Shown here in pieces: positions 10,501 to 21,105 of a DNA stretch of 21,119 nt (positions within the stretch are counted from its first letter, which is position 1; each line of letters begins with the position of its first letter). The position numbers and the translations under genes are program-made. Under the pieces are notes generated by a model, which had not been told where the DNA came from, did not search any database, and saw only the letters and a program-made list of their open reading frames with translations. This stretch comes from Trichoplax adhaerens (taxonomy: Eukaryota; Placozoa; Uniplacotomia; Trichoplacea; Trichoplacidae), in the NCBI RefSeq assembly GCF_000150275.1, contig NW_002060953.1:939846-960964 (forward strand). Direction: 5' to 3'.

Positions 10501-12476
10501 ACTTTTATTTGATTTTTGCATGTCGTTATTTTGTTGACTTTCTAGCTCTGCTACGGAAAATTCTCTTATAGCGGTCTTGATTTTATCATCTAACACCTCA
10601 GTAAAATTATATGTCTTTGAATTTTGAAGACAATAAAATTGATTGAATTCAGTTTTCAATATGCCATCAGAATGATTAACAACTTTATCTGGAGGTTTAT
10701 TCTTGTTTGATTCTTGTTGAGTAAACACTTTCGCAATAGATGATTTGCCAATACTAGGTGGGCCAATAAACTTACCATGTATCAAATCATTAAAGCAGTA
10801 GCAATTATTCAAGGCTTTATTGTATAGATTATAATATTTCTTTTCTCCTAAAACTGTAAATTGAAACGGAAGTTAGAAGAATGATACACAGATTAGACAG
10901 TATTTATTTATATTGGCTATGTAAATTAACATACTAAAAAATCAACTACAAGTTTACCTTCATCTTCTGTGTGTCGAATAATATCACTATCAGGATTGCT
11001 ACCGTTACTATTCCTATTTGTTAACGTTGTAAGATTGTTAGCATCGGTGCCTGTAAACACTCCAAACCATCTAACCAAATCGTCGAAATATCTTTCAGCT
11101 AGTGTTGTACTTTGATAATAATGTGCTTGTTGCTGCTGACGAGTTGTTGCGACATGATTTCTAGTCATCTTAACGTAGGGATGATTCTCGCCTAAAGCCG
11201 GTAGGATAGCTTTAATTGTCTTGTGAAACATAGAAAGTGCCTCATCGTACTTGCCCTGTTCCTTATAGATAACCCCTTGGCCGTTATATAATTCAGCAAT
11301 AAAGCTATAATCGAAATCGACGGCTGACGGTCGAATTTGCATGGATTTATTATATATCGAAAGAGCGTCTTCATACCTGTTTAGATCTATATATATTTTT
11401 GCTATACCAAATAATGTCTTTGCAATTTCGGGATGATCGCGATTAAGCGTTGATAGTTGCATTTGAAGTGATTTCTCAAGGATACCACTGGCAAGATTGT
11501 ATTGGCCTTGTTTGACATAGACATTTCCAAATTTGCGATATGCTCGAGCAATAGCAAAATGATTTTTTTGGGGAAAGATTGTATGTCTCATATCTAGTGA
11601 CAAGTTATATTTAGAAATAGCCTGTTGATAGTCCCCATTATTGCTACCAACATCCCCCATATGCTCATAAGTGTCCGCAATATGGGCATGATTTTTAGAA
11701 AGGAGTGCTAATCGAATGTATAATACATTATTTAGCATCGTAAAAGCCACTTTATGCTGGCCAAGATATGAGCGACAAACTGCCATTATCTGAAGTGAAT
11801 TCGCTATAAGAAGATGACGATTACCGAATAAGCGCAATCGAATTTTGTGAGCAATATTTAGCATAGAAAGTGCCTTTTTAAAATTGCCTTGCCGCACATA
11901 AAAAATTCCTTCCGTATGATAGGAGTATGCGATATCGGGATGGTTTTCATCCAATACCTTCAATCGGATTTCTCGTGCTTTTCGAATCATAGCCAGCGAT
12001 TCTTGATATTTGCCGCCATCGTCGTAAATACGTGCAAGTTGATGATAGGAATGAGCAACATCTGTATGGAGGTATGTACCTAGGTAGTTTATTTTTATAT
12101 CCAGAGATTTGCCACAGCATTCGAGCGCTTTATCGAAATCACCTTGCCATCTTAAAATTAAAGCTTGCTTATCTAAATAATGGGCTATTCTGATTTTATC
12201 TTGCAGTTTGTCAGCTAGATATTTCCCTATATCGTAGTATGATTTAGCTGTTTCCCATTGATTTTTTAACGTGTAAATATAACAAATATGAAGATAGATA
12301 TCACATCGAAGTCGATCAATATTATCGCAAGGAGTAGATATCGATTCAATATGATCTAAGGCTTGTCTATAGTGAACTAGAGCTTCCTCTAGATTATAAA
12401 AAGTAACATATTCTTGGCCCTTTTCGCAAAGTGATTGTATATCATTCGGAAACTGTGTTAATAGATCTTCATCCAT
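7324..12476 (-). CDS. Gene B: TPR-Roc-COR-Death protein with one frameshift
   Basis: Exons: 12476-10958, 10853-8704, 8002-7976 and 7580-7324. All introns are GT-AG and phase 1. The start is the ATG at 12476 (MDEDLL); the in-frame TTG at 12506 is not used in animals. Exon 1 (506 codons) carries about eight diverged TPRs of 42-43 residues, with starts near residues 156, 198, 240, 282, 325, 367 and 409. The P-loop GPPSIGKS is at 537-544. G3 reads DFSD, so the DxxG glycine is lost, and the next residue is P where A and C have H. After G4 (SHSD) the frame breaks between 10017 and 10007: 11 nt separate the TGT and GAAGAA codons, against 9 nt in A and C. Downstream, COR, the CxxC/CxxC module, the microexon and the Death exon are open and spliceable. 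B is therefore a young pseudogene, a hypofunctional allele or an assembly artefact. Confidence 0.8.
7854..7884. promoter_or_regulatory. Conserved intron-3 element, gene B copy
   Basis: 31 nt containing CTAGCAGAACTTT; 26 of 31 match 14601-14631 in intron 3 of C, and all five differences are transitions. It is more similar than its flanks. Function unknown: splicing enhancer, RNA structure or plain residual homology. Confidence 0.45.
7976..8002 (-). other. 27-nt microexon of gene B
   Basis: CTTTAG acceptor, 27 nt encoding E-RWIDVRDD plus the first base of the next codon, then GTAAGTG donor. It is the same length, phase (1-1) and nearly the same peptide as the microexon of C. It links the COR/zinc exon to the Death exon. 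Confidence 0.82.
8768..8848 (-). other. CxxC...CxxC zinc-ribbon-like module, gene B
   Basis: Downstream of COR, two pairs (KCNEC and RCEYC) are spaced as in gene C. The four cysteines are kept although B carries a frameshift upstream and a changed G3. Metal binding is inferred from spacing only. Confidence 0.65.
10854..10957 (-). other. Intron 1 of gene B
   Basis: A 104-nt phase-1 intron, GTAAAC donor and TTTACAG acceptor, joins ...DE-(G/V) to LGEKKYYNLYNKAL, the same boundary as in A and C. Retention gives a quick stop after VDFLVC. Confidence 0.83.
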
Positions 12477-12726
12477 CTGTTTCAATTTGATGTGAAGAAA
12501 AAGCAATCAATAGGTATATTAAAAGAGATTAGCTACTCTAGCTTATAATATCAAAACTGAATCGATTCTAGACTCTAAGGAAAGTTAGAAGAACGATAAT
12601 TAAATTAGACTTAGTTGTATTGCAATGCACACCAAATTATATCGTACTTCACAACAATTGCCAGACTATAATATCATTTTATTTTCGATCTAATTTTATG
12701 CTAATATATATACGTAACATATATAT

Positions 12727-12782
12727 ATTAATAATGGTCAGCATCTATTCTATAATTAATAATGGTCAGCATCTATTCTATT
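12727..12782. repeat. 28-bp tandem duplication
   Basis: Two adjacent copies of a 28-bp unit containing TAATAATGGTCAGCATC, differing only at the last base. It lies 55 bp from the gene B X-box, on the far side from the gene. Confidence 0.9.
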
Positions 12783-12836
12783 ACCTCTATTGTCAATATC
12801 AGTGAAAGAGTAGGTAGTAATGATTGACGAGTAAAG

Positions 12837-12850
12837 ATTACCATAGTAAC
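12837..12850. promoter_or_regulatory. RFX-type X-box upstream of gene B
   Basis: ATTACCATAGTAAC fits RYYNYY-N2-RRNRAC, 361 bp upstream of the gene B start codon. The preceding bases (GTAAT...TGACG..TAAAG) match those before the X-box of A. Confidence 0.58.
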
Positions 12851-13798
12851 TTGAACGACAGATAATTGTTAAACAAAATCATTGGTGAGTATTTAAATCT
12901 AGAGCTCCTCCTATATAGGAGAAAATCAATGATGGTTCATGCTTCTACTAAAAGTCTTCTACTTAATTGGGTCTTTGGTAATTTATTCAATAATTACTTT
13001 TTACGAATTCATCGTTATCTTGTAAGGGCGCTCGGATCTATCTATAATATTTTATTTACATATTTTTAATCAAATTTGAGTTTTTATTCATGGTCTCTGT
13101 TGTTATTACTTTGGATCAAAGTTTAAGCATTGGGCTATCGACAGCAAAACTTACATAAGTCATTCTAAATGCGTATACTTTAGTCATCAGCTGTTGTTAC
13201 ACAGAAAGTTTTCAATTTACCTTCAATAAGATTTTGCTTCAGTAACATACTGCAAAACCAAGTAGGATACGTTAAAAATTTATTGCACGCAAGTACGCTC
13301 TATAAAAGTATGTAGAACAGGTTTAAAGTCAATCCGCTGTCTTTATAACACTTGCCCTGTAGCATAAGATCATTTTATCATCTAGTGAACTACATCCAGG
13401 ATTGATAATAAATTGACAGTATATCATGCCGTTAATATTCTAAAGTTTTTCTACTTTTCATAGACATGGATAAACTACTTGTCCTGTAACGATTTTTTTT
13501 ATGATTATCATAAGATTTTACCCACAGTCAATTTGGTTATAAGCTCACTGTTGTACGCGTGAACTGAAAATAAAATTACGTGCTATCTAAATTAGCTGAA
13601 TAATAATTGCAATATTAAACGACAAATGAACGAGCTAACTAGCCACTACTGATGTAGTTAATTCTACATATGAGTACATACATCTAAAACTTGACTTCAA
13701 ATACCTGTTATATCAATTATTGCAAAGTTAATAAATTTTAAAATACCAGTAGCTATGAAAATAACAAACGTAGATATTACTTGATTATGAATTTCTAT

Positions 13799-13804
13799 TT
13801 TATT
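13799..13804 (-). terminator. Candidate poly(A) signal of gene C
   Basis: AATAAA on the minus strand, 145 nt past the stop, the first match downstream of the Death exon. Confidence 0.42.
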
Positions 13805-13948
13805 CGTTAACATTTGAAGCATTCGAAAGTGTACTTTACAGCATATCAAATATCAGAGTTTTACATTGACAAGATCTAATTCTGAGCTCTATTATTTTGC
13901 AATTACAAATGTGTCTCGGTTAGTAAACCGCAAGAGAAGTTTGTATAT

Positions 13949-14226
13949 TTAGCAATTTTCGACCATTTTTTCTTCGACTTGGTTAGCTATAGTATTGATT
14001 TTCATCTTACGTAAAGCTGCAATAACTACAGAGATATCTGCATTTTGACCAGCGCTATTTTTCCACAATATTAGAACTTTATACACCTTATCGTAGCGAC
14101 TATGTTCCCGATTTAATTTAATTTCATCAATTTCTATGCTGGATAAATGCAGCAAGACTCCTAAACGAAATAAATCATTTATATGGAGTTGCTTAGCTAT
14201 GATGTCGAAGTACACAGTATCCATTT
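13949..14226 (-). other. Death-domain exon of gene C
   Basis: A 278-nt terminal exon after an ATATAG acceptor; 91 residues from M1071 to the stop. It shows the Death pattern: LG-x-x-L-x-LS-x-x-EID-x-I, then Y-x-x-VY-x-VL-x-LWK, then AALR-x-x-x-x-x-x-IA-x-x-VEE. Expected to bind other Death domains homotypically. Confidence 0.83.
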
Positions 14227-17200
14227 CTATATTGAAATAAAATTTAAAATATTAGTCACACTTCAAGTCTTCAGGGTTGTATCTGATCTGTGATGTAAAG
14301 CTAATACTAATCTTGAGCAATTCTTTTTCAGAACAACTGTAATTTTAATACTACTTATGCAGGGTTTATCAAAATAAAACTGGAACTAATACTACTTGCT
14401 AGTATAGTCTTTTTAATAATCAATATTGGGTTAATTCAATTTTATTATTATCATGAATTCTTACAAAAGTTTGTCCAAAAAATTCTTAAAGTAAATTAAA
14501 TCAAAGAAATTATTCATGGTTGACTGACTATTTTACAGAGTAGATCACTAATAGTTTGAATATTTTACTTGCAATTCTCTAAAATTAGTTTGTGTTATCG
14601 TTAACTAGCAGAACTTTATGCAATGATGTCAAAGACTAGATGAAAGAGTTTTATTTACTTAAGGTAGAATTCTTATAGAGAATATGCTCTCAATATTACT
14701 TCAATAATTCCAAAATTAATCACTGTAAACAATTTTGAAAGAATTAAATGATAATAATTTAGTAGAAGCTTACCATTATCTTTTACATCTTTCCATCGCT
14801 CTAAACAAGTAAAATAAAACAAGAACAATCGATTAATAGTTTTGTAGTTGCTTTGATAGAAAGAGATTGTAAAATCATAAACATGTCAATGAAATGTATC
14901 ACGTATATTTAGAAATAATTTATAAAAAGCTCTCTCTCTTTCTCTGCAGGTACCTATACATGCAGATATGCTATAGTAAGTTTTATATCCTGTACAAAGC
15001 TGAGGAATGAATTGGCTGTCATTTAATTTTAAACGGTGTTCTCATTTACTAACATAGAAGAATATAATATGCTCCAAAGTAATGATGGATAAAATCTAGC
15101 CATTAGTATTTAACACATAAATGAATACAGCAGGATTAAGTTCTCACCTCGAAATAGTACAAAATTATAATACGTTTTTAGTCACATGAAATATACATAA
15201 ATTAGAAAATTTTTATAATTAATCCAGTGCAGCACACAAAGCGATAATTAAGGTAATCTTCTAAATTACCTACATGATAGCATACATTTCCTTTGCTTTA
15301 ATTACTTCAGCACATAATTCTGCTTATTTATATCAATGTTTTTATATATAAATAAGATAATCAAAAATAGAGTCATGATAATCACGATGTAAAAATAAAT
15401 GTGCTAATTATTAAGAACACAGTAAAAGGAATGCGTAATGGAAGAGCTCTTGCTTATAGTACATTGCAATCGTAATAATGATAATAAAAAGAATATAAAA
15501 GCTATAAATTGTGTTCACATCCTTACCTATCCATAATTTTTCATTATAAATCATCCAGTCGAGAAGAGATTGACTAGAAAACTGCATACTGCAATATTCA
15601 CATCGAATCCAATTTATATCTTTTTCGTTATATTTATCGGCGATACTTGTCTCTTCACCACATTCACTACATTTAATGTAAAATCGACAACAAGCTCCTT
15701 TAAGCCTTACCATCCTACCATCCACAATCGAGATTAGTTTATTCTTAACAATATCTTGTGGTCTGTTATGAAATATAGAATTCTTAACTTTGTCAATAAC
15801 CGATTTGCCGATTTGTGGATGATTTATTTTCTGATAGCAATATTGTAAAGCGATGTGAGATTTCTCTTTCTTAACTATAAGATAGTAATCATCATCTACT
15901 AAATAATATTTGGCACATTGATAGTATAATTGTACTTTTGTGTTATTCCACTCTTTTAAACAAGAGGATAACAGACAATAATAAATTCCATCAGGAAGAT
16001 ATGGAAGATCGATATGTGCGTATCCAATGTACAGCCAATCTGATACATGATATTTTGATAAATCAAATGGCTTTACATCATAATGCAACAGGTATGGAAC
16101 AAAATATTGGCAATCCTCTCCATTATTACCCTTTTCATTTCTAACAGAGCAAAGAATATCATAAGCTTCCATCACTTTTAATATGGTTTCTTTACTAGTT
16201 TCATCTAAATTAAATTTTTTAATAGCATAATCGATGTATATTCTTGATAATTTTCCTGTTTGGCTGGCTATCTCATATTCACGTTTTATCTGTAGACTTC
16301 CTTCTTGACGATCTTGTAATTGAATAACTGAACGAAATATATTTAATAACCAATCGACGTTAGTTATAATAATTCCGTTATCGCCTACTTTATCACAGTA
16401 TATTACTTCTCCTAAATCATGCAGATATATTAGCATTGCTTTTAATTCGTCATCACTTTCATATAATCCACATTCCTGAGACAAAGTTACTATTTGTTGC
16501 ATTGTCATAATATCATGTACTCGAGAAGCTCGAATTTGATTCATAACAACCGAGATCGCATGATTATGATGGTAACGGATAGATTTGTTTAATATTGTAG
16601 CCATAATGTACCATCGAATAGGAATAGGATTACGAATAAATGGCAATGATTGTACAAATGTCTTGATAATATAATGCAAGCGAAGGCAACATTGTCGACG
16701 CTGTTCTTGTGTCGATGGACTAATATCATCAGGTTCGCAATCAAAAATAATGCCAGAAGAGTAGATATTATTCTTATAGGAAGGCATAGATAGTAATAAT
16801 GTTTTAACGAATTGATTAAATCGAGTTTGTCGATCTTCTTCGCTTGCAATACAATCACCATGAGAAGCTACTAGAATAATAATAGGCAATGAATATTCAG
16901 TATCTTCGTCATTGATGTTTACACTGATTGTACTTTGGCTTGTATGACTAGCTACGATTGATGTAAGCCATTCTTGCATAGCCTGTAAATAGGTCATATT
17001 CAGTGATTCGTTCTCTCTCGTTCTTACTTTATCATTAATATCTTGATTAATATTGAACACAAGAATATAAATACTGTTAGCAGAGATAAATGGATAATAG
17101 GTAACATGATAAATAGCATGGCCACCAAAATCCCATATTTTAACATATTGATTAAAATTATTATCACGCCTATCAATATTTTGATTGATAATAGACGAAC

Positions 17201-18799
17201 AGTAGTATTGATGTAAGCTAAGCTTAGACTCTGATTCGATTTCAATTTCTTTGGATGGTATGGCTGTTTCTTCTGTATGAAATTGATTTGCAGAAGCATC
17301 GTCTTCTTGTAAATTTTGTTCAGATAGATTATCTGGTATAACAAGTTGATCAATCCCATCTATGTTGACTATTTGCTGATTGATAGTAGCTTGACTATCG
17401 ATGCTTGTTTCGGCTAGCTCTTGTATCACTGTTTTCACATTATCGTCTAATATCTCAGTCCAATCATAAATCTCTAAATTATGAATACAGTATGATTCAG
17501 TCTCCACCATAATATCAGAATTCTCAGCCACTTGTGTCGGAGATTGATTGTTGACTAATACTTGTTGAGTAAATACTTTTCTAATGGAAGATTTACCCAC
17601 ATTGCGTGGGCCAATAAACATGCCTCGTATTAAGTTATTATAGCAATGACCTTGATTTAATGCCTTGTTATATGCATTGTAATATATTTTTTTTTGTAAA
17701 TCTGTAGATATAAAATATAGAATATTGTTATGCTAAGACATTTTTTATCCTGATCTATCCTACTACTATATTGAAACTCGATTATAAATTTACCTTCATC
17801 TTGGACGTGTTGAAAAATATCAAGATTAGGATTCTTGCCGGTGCCATTATTGCTTGCTGTCGTCGCAGCGTTGTTAGTTTGATTTGGCGTAAATAGTTTA
17901 GCGATACTATCGACAAATTTTTTCGTCATTGATGTAGACTGATTATACTGTATTTGCTGCTTGTGACGAGTCCTAGTAATATTATTTCTTGTTCTTCTAA
18001 CATTAGGATGATTCTCACCGAAGACTGGTAGGGCAATATAAAGTGATTTATTGTACATAGAAAGGGCCTCATCGTACTTGCCTTGCAAATCATAAATAAC
18101 TCCAATGTTGTTATATATTAGCGCAACATCTGGATGATGGTAGCCAAGGACTGATAATCGAATCTGGAGCGACTTGTCATGAACAGAAAGAGCCAAATCA
18201 TACTTGCCTTGCTTCTTATAGACAATTCCTATGCCGTGATATGAGTCAGCAACATGGAGATGATTATGACCAAGGACTAATAATCGAATTTGGAGCGATT
18301 TATCATGCATGGAAAGAGCCACATCGCACATGTTCTGACCACAGTAGATACGCCCAAGTTGATGATAACTATCAGCAAGACGAACATCATTTTCGTCTAG
18401 GCATTTTAATTTCATTTCCAATGCTTTTGTGCAGTCTTCTAGTGCTCCATTGAAATTCCATAGCCTTATTTTAATCTCGCTTTGTCTATATAAACATTCA
18501 GCTATTCTCACTTCATCTTGCAGTCCATTAGCCAGAGATAGTCCTTTTTTCTTCCATTCATTAGCTTTCTTCCATTTATATTGGAAAGTGTAAATGTCAC
18601 ATATATCGAGATAAATATCGCACCGAAGGCGATGAATGCCAATACTAGGATTTGGTAATGATTCAATTTCATCTATAGCTTGTGTATAACAGGATAGTCC
18701 TTCCGCCAAATTGTAGGCAATCTTACATTTTTGACCCTTTTCATATAGAGACCGTACATGATGAAGAACCATAGAATGATCAGATTGATCATCGGTCAT
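13949..18799 (-). CDS. Gene C: intact TPR-Roc-COR-zinc ribbon-Death protein
   Basis: Exons: 18799-17794, 17701-15527, 14800-14774 and 14226-13949. They total 3486 nt, which is 1161 residues plus stop, and every junction is GT-AG and phase 1. Residues 1-114 are an alpha-helical N-terminus shared with A. Kinesin-light-chain-type TPRs lie at about 115-276, only four units against at least eight in A. An F/W-containing hinge (about 293-305) leads to Roc: P-loop GPRNVGKS (366-373), a switch-region insertion of some 85-90 residues, G3 DFGG (526-529), SHGD (615-618). COR spans about 690-1000. Cysteines 1013, 1016, 1036 and 1039 form a CxxC-x19-CxxC zinc-ribbon-like pair. The Death domain is at 1071-1161. 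By analogy with DAPK1 (ankyrin-Roc-COR-Death), I infer a cytosolic GTPase-controlled scaffold for death or immune signalling. It is the best reference for interpreting A and B. Confidence 0.9.
14601..14631. promoter_or_regulatory. Conserved intron-3 element, gene C copy
   Basis: Counterpart of 7854-7884 with the invariant core CTAGCAGAACTTT, in the intron between microexon and Death exon. Confidence 0.45.
14774..14800 (-). other. 27-nt microexon of gene C
   Basis: TTGTTTAG acceptor, 27 nt encoding E-RWKDVKDN plus one base, then GTAAGC donor. Splicing from 15527 and on to 14226 keeps phase 1 throughout. Conservation of RW.DV+D with B supports it as a real exon despite its size. Confidence 0.83.
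15591..15671 (-). other. CxxC...CxxC zinc-ribbon-like module, gene C
   Basis: KCSEC and RCEYC (C1013, C1016, C1036, C1039) sit between COR and the microexon, followed by an aromatic W-M-I-Y segment. The two CxxC knuckles 19 residues apart resemble a zinc ribbon or treble clef. It is not part of the minimal ROCO core as I know it from LRRK2. Confidence 0.65.
17702..17793 (-). other. Intron 1 of gene C
   Basis: A 92-nt phase-1 intron, GTAAAT donor and TCTACAG acceptor. Joining GAA-G to AT-TTA gives DLQKKIYYNAYNKAL, which leads straight into the P-loop exon. Same position and phase as in A and B. Confidence 0.86.
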
Positions 18800-18897
18800 A
18801 TTTTCCTTTTCAAAATTTAATAACAGTTAGTGAATGAAAGTGTGGCGCTGATTCGATAATATCAAAATATCGAAACGATGTTAGTCCTTGATACCAA

Positions 18898-18956
18898 CGA
18901 TAAGTTAAGACAAATAAAATTCAAATTTAAGGTTTCTTGCAATGATCGATTACTTA
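18898..18956 (-). promoter_or_regulatory. Conserved promoter-proximal block, gene C
   Basis: Counterpart of 3076-3129, about 100-155 bp upstream of the gene C ATG, sharing AGACAAATAA, an ATT-rich stretch and TTGCAA. Confidence 0.4.
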
Positions 18957-19701
18957 TAAGCAAATGGATGTTATGTTTATGCTGTTAGTCGTATGCTTTG
19001 TTGGTACAACTCTACTTGCATACGTGTCGTTTTCAAACACAGGAATAAAACGATTACTGAGAAAATTTAATAATAAATAAACCTTCTCCTAACATTTCAT
19101 CTATGAATGCTAATAAAAATATTATTCTTCAATCTATAAACGATAGTAGATTCTAGCTTAAGATATGGCGCTAGCGAAGAACCGTTTACATCAATTAATA
19201 TCAAATTAGGCCAAAATAGATGACTAATTTTATTTTACAAATACACTCCGACTAACACAAATACTATACCAATAGCGATGATAAGTATTAAACCTTTATA
19301 TTTTATTTAACTAGATAACAGCAAGTTAATGCTAACGCCAATAATAATTAGCAAAAAAATTGTATGTATTGTAAGAAGGCTTTCGCTCACGTTATTTGGA
19401 CTGATATCTTCAGTTGAAATGCAACTTATAATGTCATAAACATCAAAGACAGATGGATCATTTACCAATTTATGGATTAGTTATTGGCTAATAAGGAATC
19501 GATGGTTTGTCGAGATGTAGGTCTACTGCGATCGATTTGGCTTTACGCCATCAATTCCAAAGAGTACGAAAGAGCCAACGAGTTAGTAGTGTGTTTTATT
19601 GATTTAAGCCTCAAATAAAAATAATATTGTGCATGAATGTAGGTTGCTCCATGTAGTATCATAGTATTGTTGCAGCAAAAGACGATCGAAGGAAAAACAT
19701 G

Positions 19702-19715
19702 GTTACTATAGTAAC
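19702..19715. promoter_or_regulatory. RFX-type X-box upstream of gene C
   Basis: GTTACTATAGTAAC is a perfect palindromic X-box, 903 bp upstream of the gene C start codon. The sequence after it (CACCAATAATTTAGGGTTT) is nearly the same as after the X-box of A. Confidence 0.62.
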
Positions 19716-21076
19716 TACACCAATAATTTAGGGTTTGTAACATATGTTAATAGAAGTAGCTTTGAAGAGGCATTTCAGAAGGTTATGGATACTCGCTTAC
19801 AGTTAAGGATGACCTCGCCCAAATTATACATACGTATGCCAGTATAAAGGAAATTAGATAACTGTTTGGATTATACTACACGCAGTACTATTTTTGTAGG
19901 TTTTCTGTACTAGATTGCTGCATGCTGCTAGCTATCCTTATGATAAATATTGACAATATGGAAAGAAATCTCTATCAGATCATGCAGACATACAAATATG
20001 AATGTAGTCTATTTTAATATCCATAATTGATAGTATCCGATCAATTTAATCTACTGTTGCTCAAAGAACTGTTTCATGAATTAAGTAAAGATTTTGCTAG
20101 TAAGAAATATTTTCATTTTACACTAATTCAGCAAATGCAATGACATCAACATAACATAAATGCATCATAACGCGATATTGGCCCTCGGCTGACCAATGCT
20201 AATTGTATAAAATTACATGCACTTATCATCATATCCAATCACGAAGCAAAAAATGTTTACTAAAGGCATGATTTATCCATAGATTATTTGAATTCCCGAG
20301 TATACGCATACAGTCCAAACGAGATGATGCTCTTACGGGCAAGTAGATCAATATTTAAAAGCTCTTGTATTATCACGACGTGATTTTTGACACAAGTGTG
20401 GTATGGGATCATGTAGAAACTATGCAGTAACTGCCATTTTATAGATGTAAAATGCTACTTTAGGAATATCATTTAAAATTAAAAATGGTTGATTTATCAC
20501 AGCATACCCTTGCATTCCGGAGTAGTAATTATTAGTCAGTAGTGTTCGTCATTTCTTGATACAGAAAAGTTCTGGGACTATTATAGTTGAATTACCGTAA
20601 TAAATTAATATTATGAGTGTACATTTTAAAAGTCTATTTTTACCTTTTGGCCTACTTACAGAAGCGGAAAATTATCCCATTAGTTGCTGAGTATCTTATA
20701 ACGTTAAATGAAAAGCTCTTTATGTAAAGCCAATAATAATTAAGTTAATAGCTACATTTTATTTATAATACTGTTAGCGATAACGATAGCGTCTGATTTT
20801 TGGTATGCTCTCAGTCAACTGAAGCGTGATCGGCAGCTAAGCTTCCACGTGAATATCTACCTTTATTCTGATTTCTTACCACCTTATATACAATACAACC
20901 GATATGAATACAATACAAGAAATCATATAATTAGATACAGAGACGCTAGTAAATCCGTAATTAATACCGATAAAATTTTGCTTAATTTAATTTCAGTTGG
21001 CAAACACTGTTCCACGCTATCGCAAATCTAAATTTGCCACAGTAAAAAGTAGAACGGAAAACCAAAATTACGATTC

Positions 21077-21105
21077 TACTGTCAGGTTTGTCCTCCCTGA
21101 CAGTA
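21077..21105. repeat. 10-bp inverted repeat (stem-loop) at window end
   Basis: TACTGTCAGG, a 9-base spacer, then CCTGACAGTA: perfect 10-bp arms. A TAAATTTGC stretch follows and a similar one occurs near 21028. It may be the edge of a short inverted-repeat element running off the window, or a hairpin. Confidence 0.7.

Larger units (their letters stand above)
12477..13798. other. Intergenic region between C and B
   Basis: AT-rich, no gene supported. It contains the gene B X-box, the 28-bp tandem duplication and presumably the gene B promoter. A pyrimidine-rich tract ending in AAACAG directly precedes the gene B ATG, so an untranslated 5' exon further upstream is possible. Confidence 0.55.
14227..15526 (-). 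other. Introns 2 and 3 of gene C
   Basis: Intron 2 (15526-14801, 726 nt, GTAAGG donor) and intron 3 (14773-14227, 547 nt) surround the microexon. Intron 2 is open in frame to a stop at 15411, giving a hydrophobic tail. Intron 3 contains the element 14601-14631 shared with B. Both are recognisably homologous to the B introns. Confidence 0.76.

Noticed and set aside
9964-10812. Gene B Roc and COR segments as two separate genes
   Set aside because: They overlap by a few dozen bases in different frames, and together align with one continuous exon in A and C; a frameshift explains them.
12866-13069. 67-residue plus-strand open frame upstream of gene B
   Set aside because: Composition is as expected of AT-rich noncoding DNA, with no domain and no conserved counterpart.
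15411-18799. TPR and Roc-COR open frames as independent genes
   Set aside because: In all three paralogs a short GT-AG phase-1 intron joins them in frame, and a second promoter in 80-104 nt is implausible.
20849-21031. 60-residue plus-strand open frame near the window end
   Set aside because: N/Y/I-rich chance frame with no recognisable motif or splice context.
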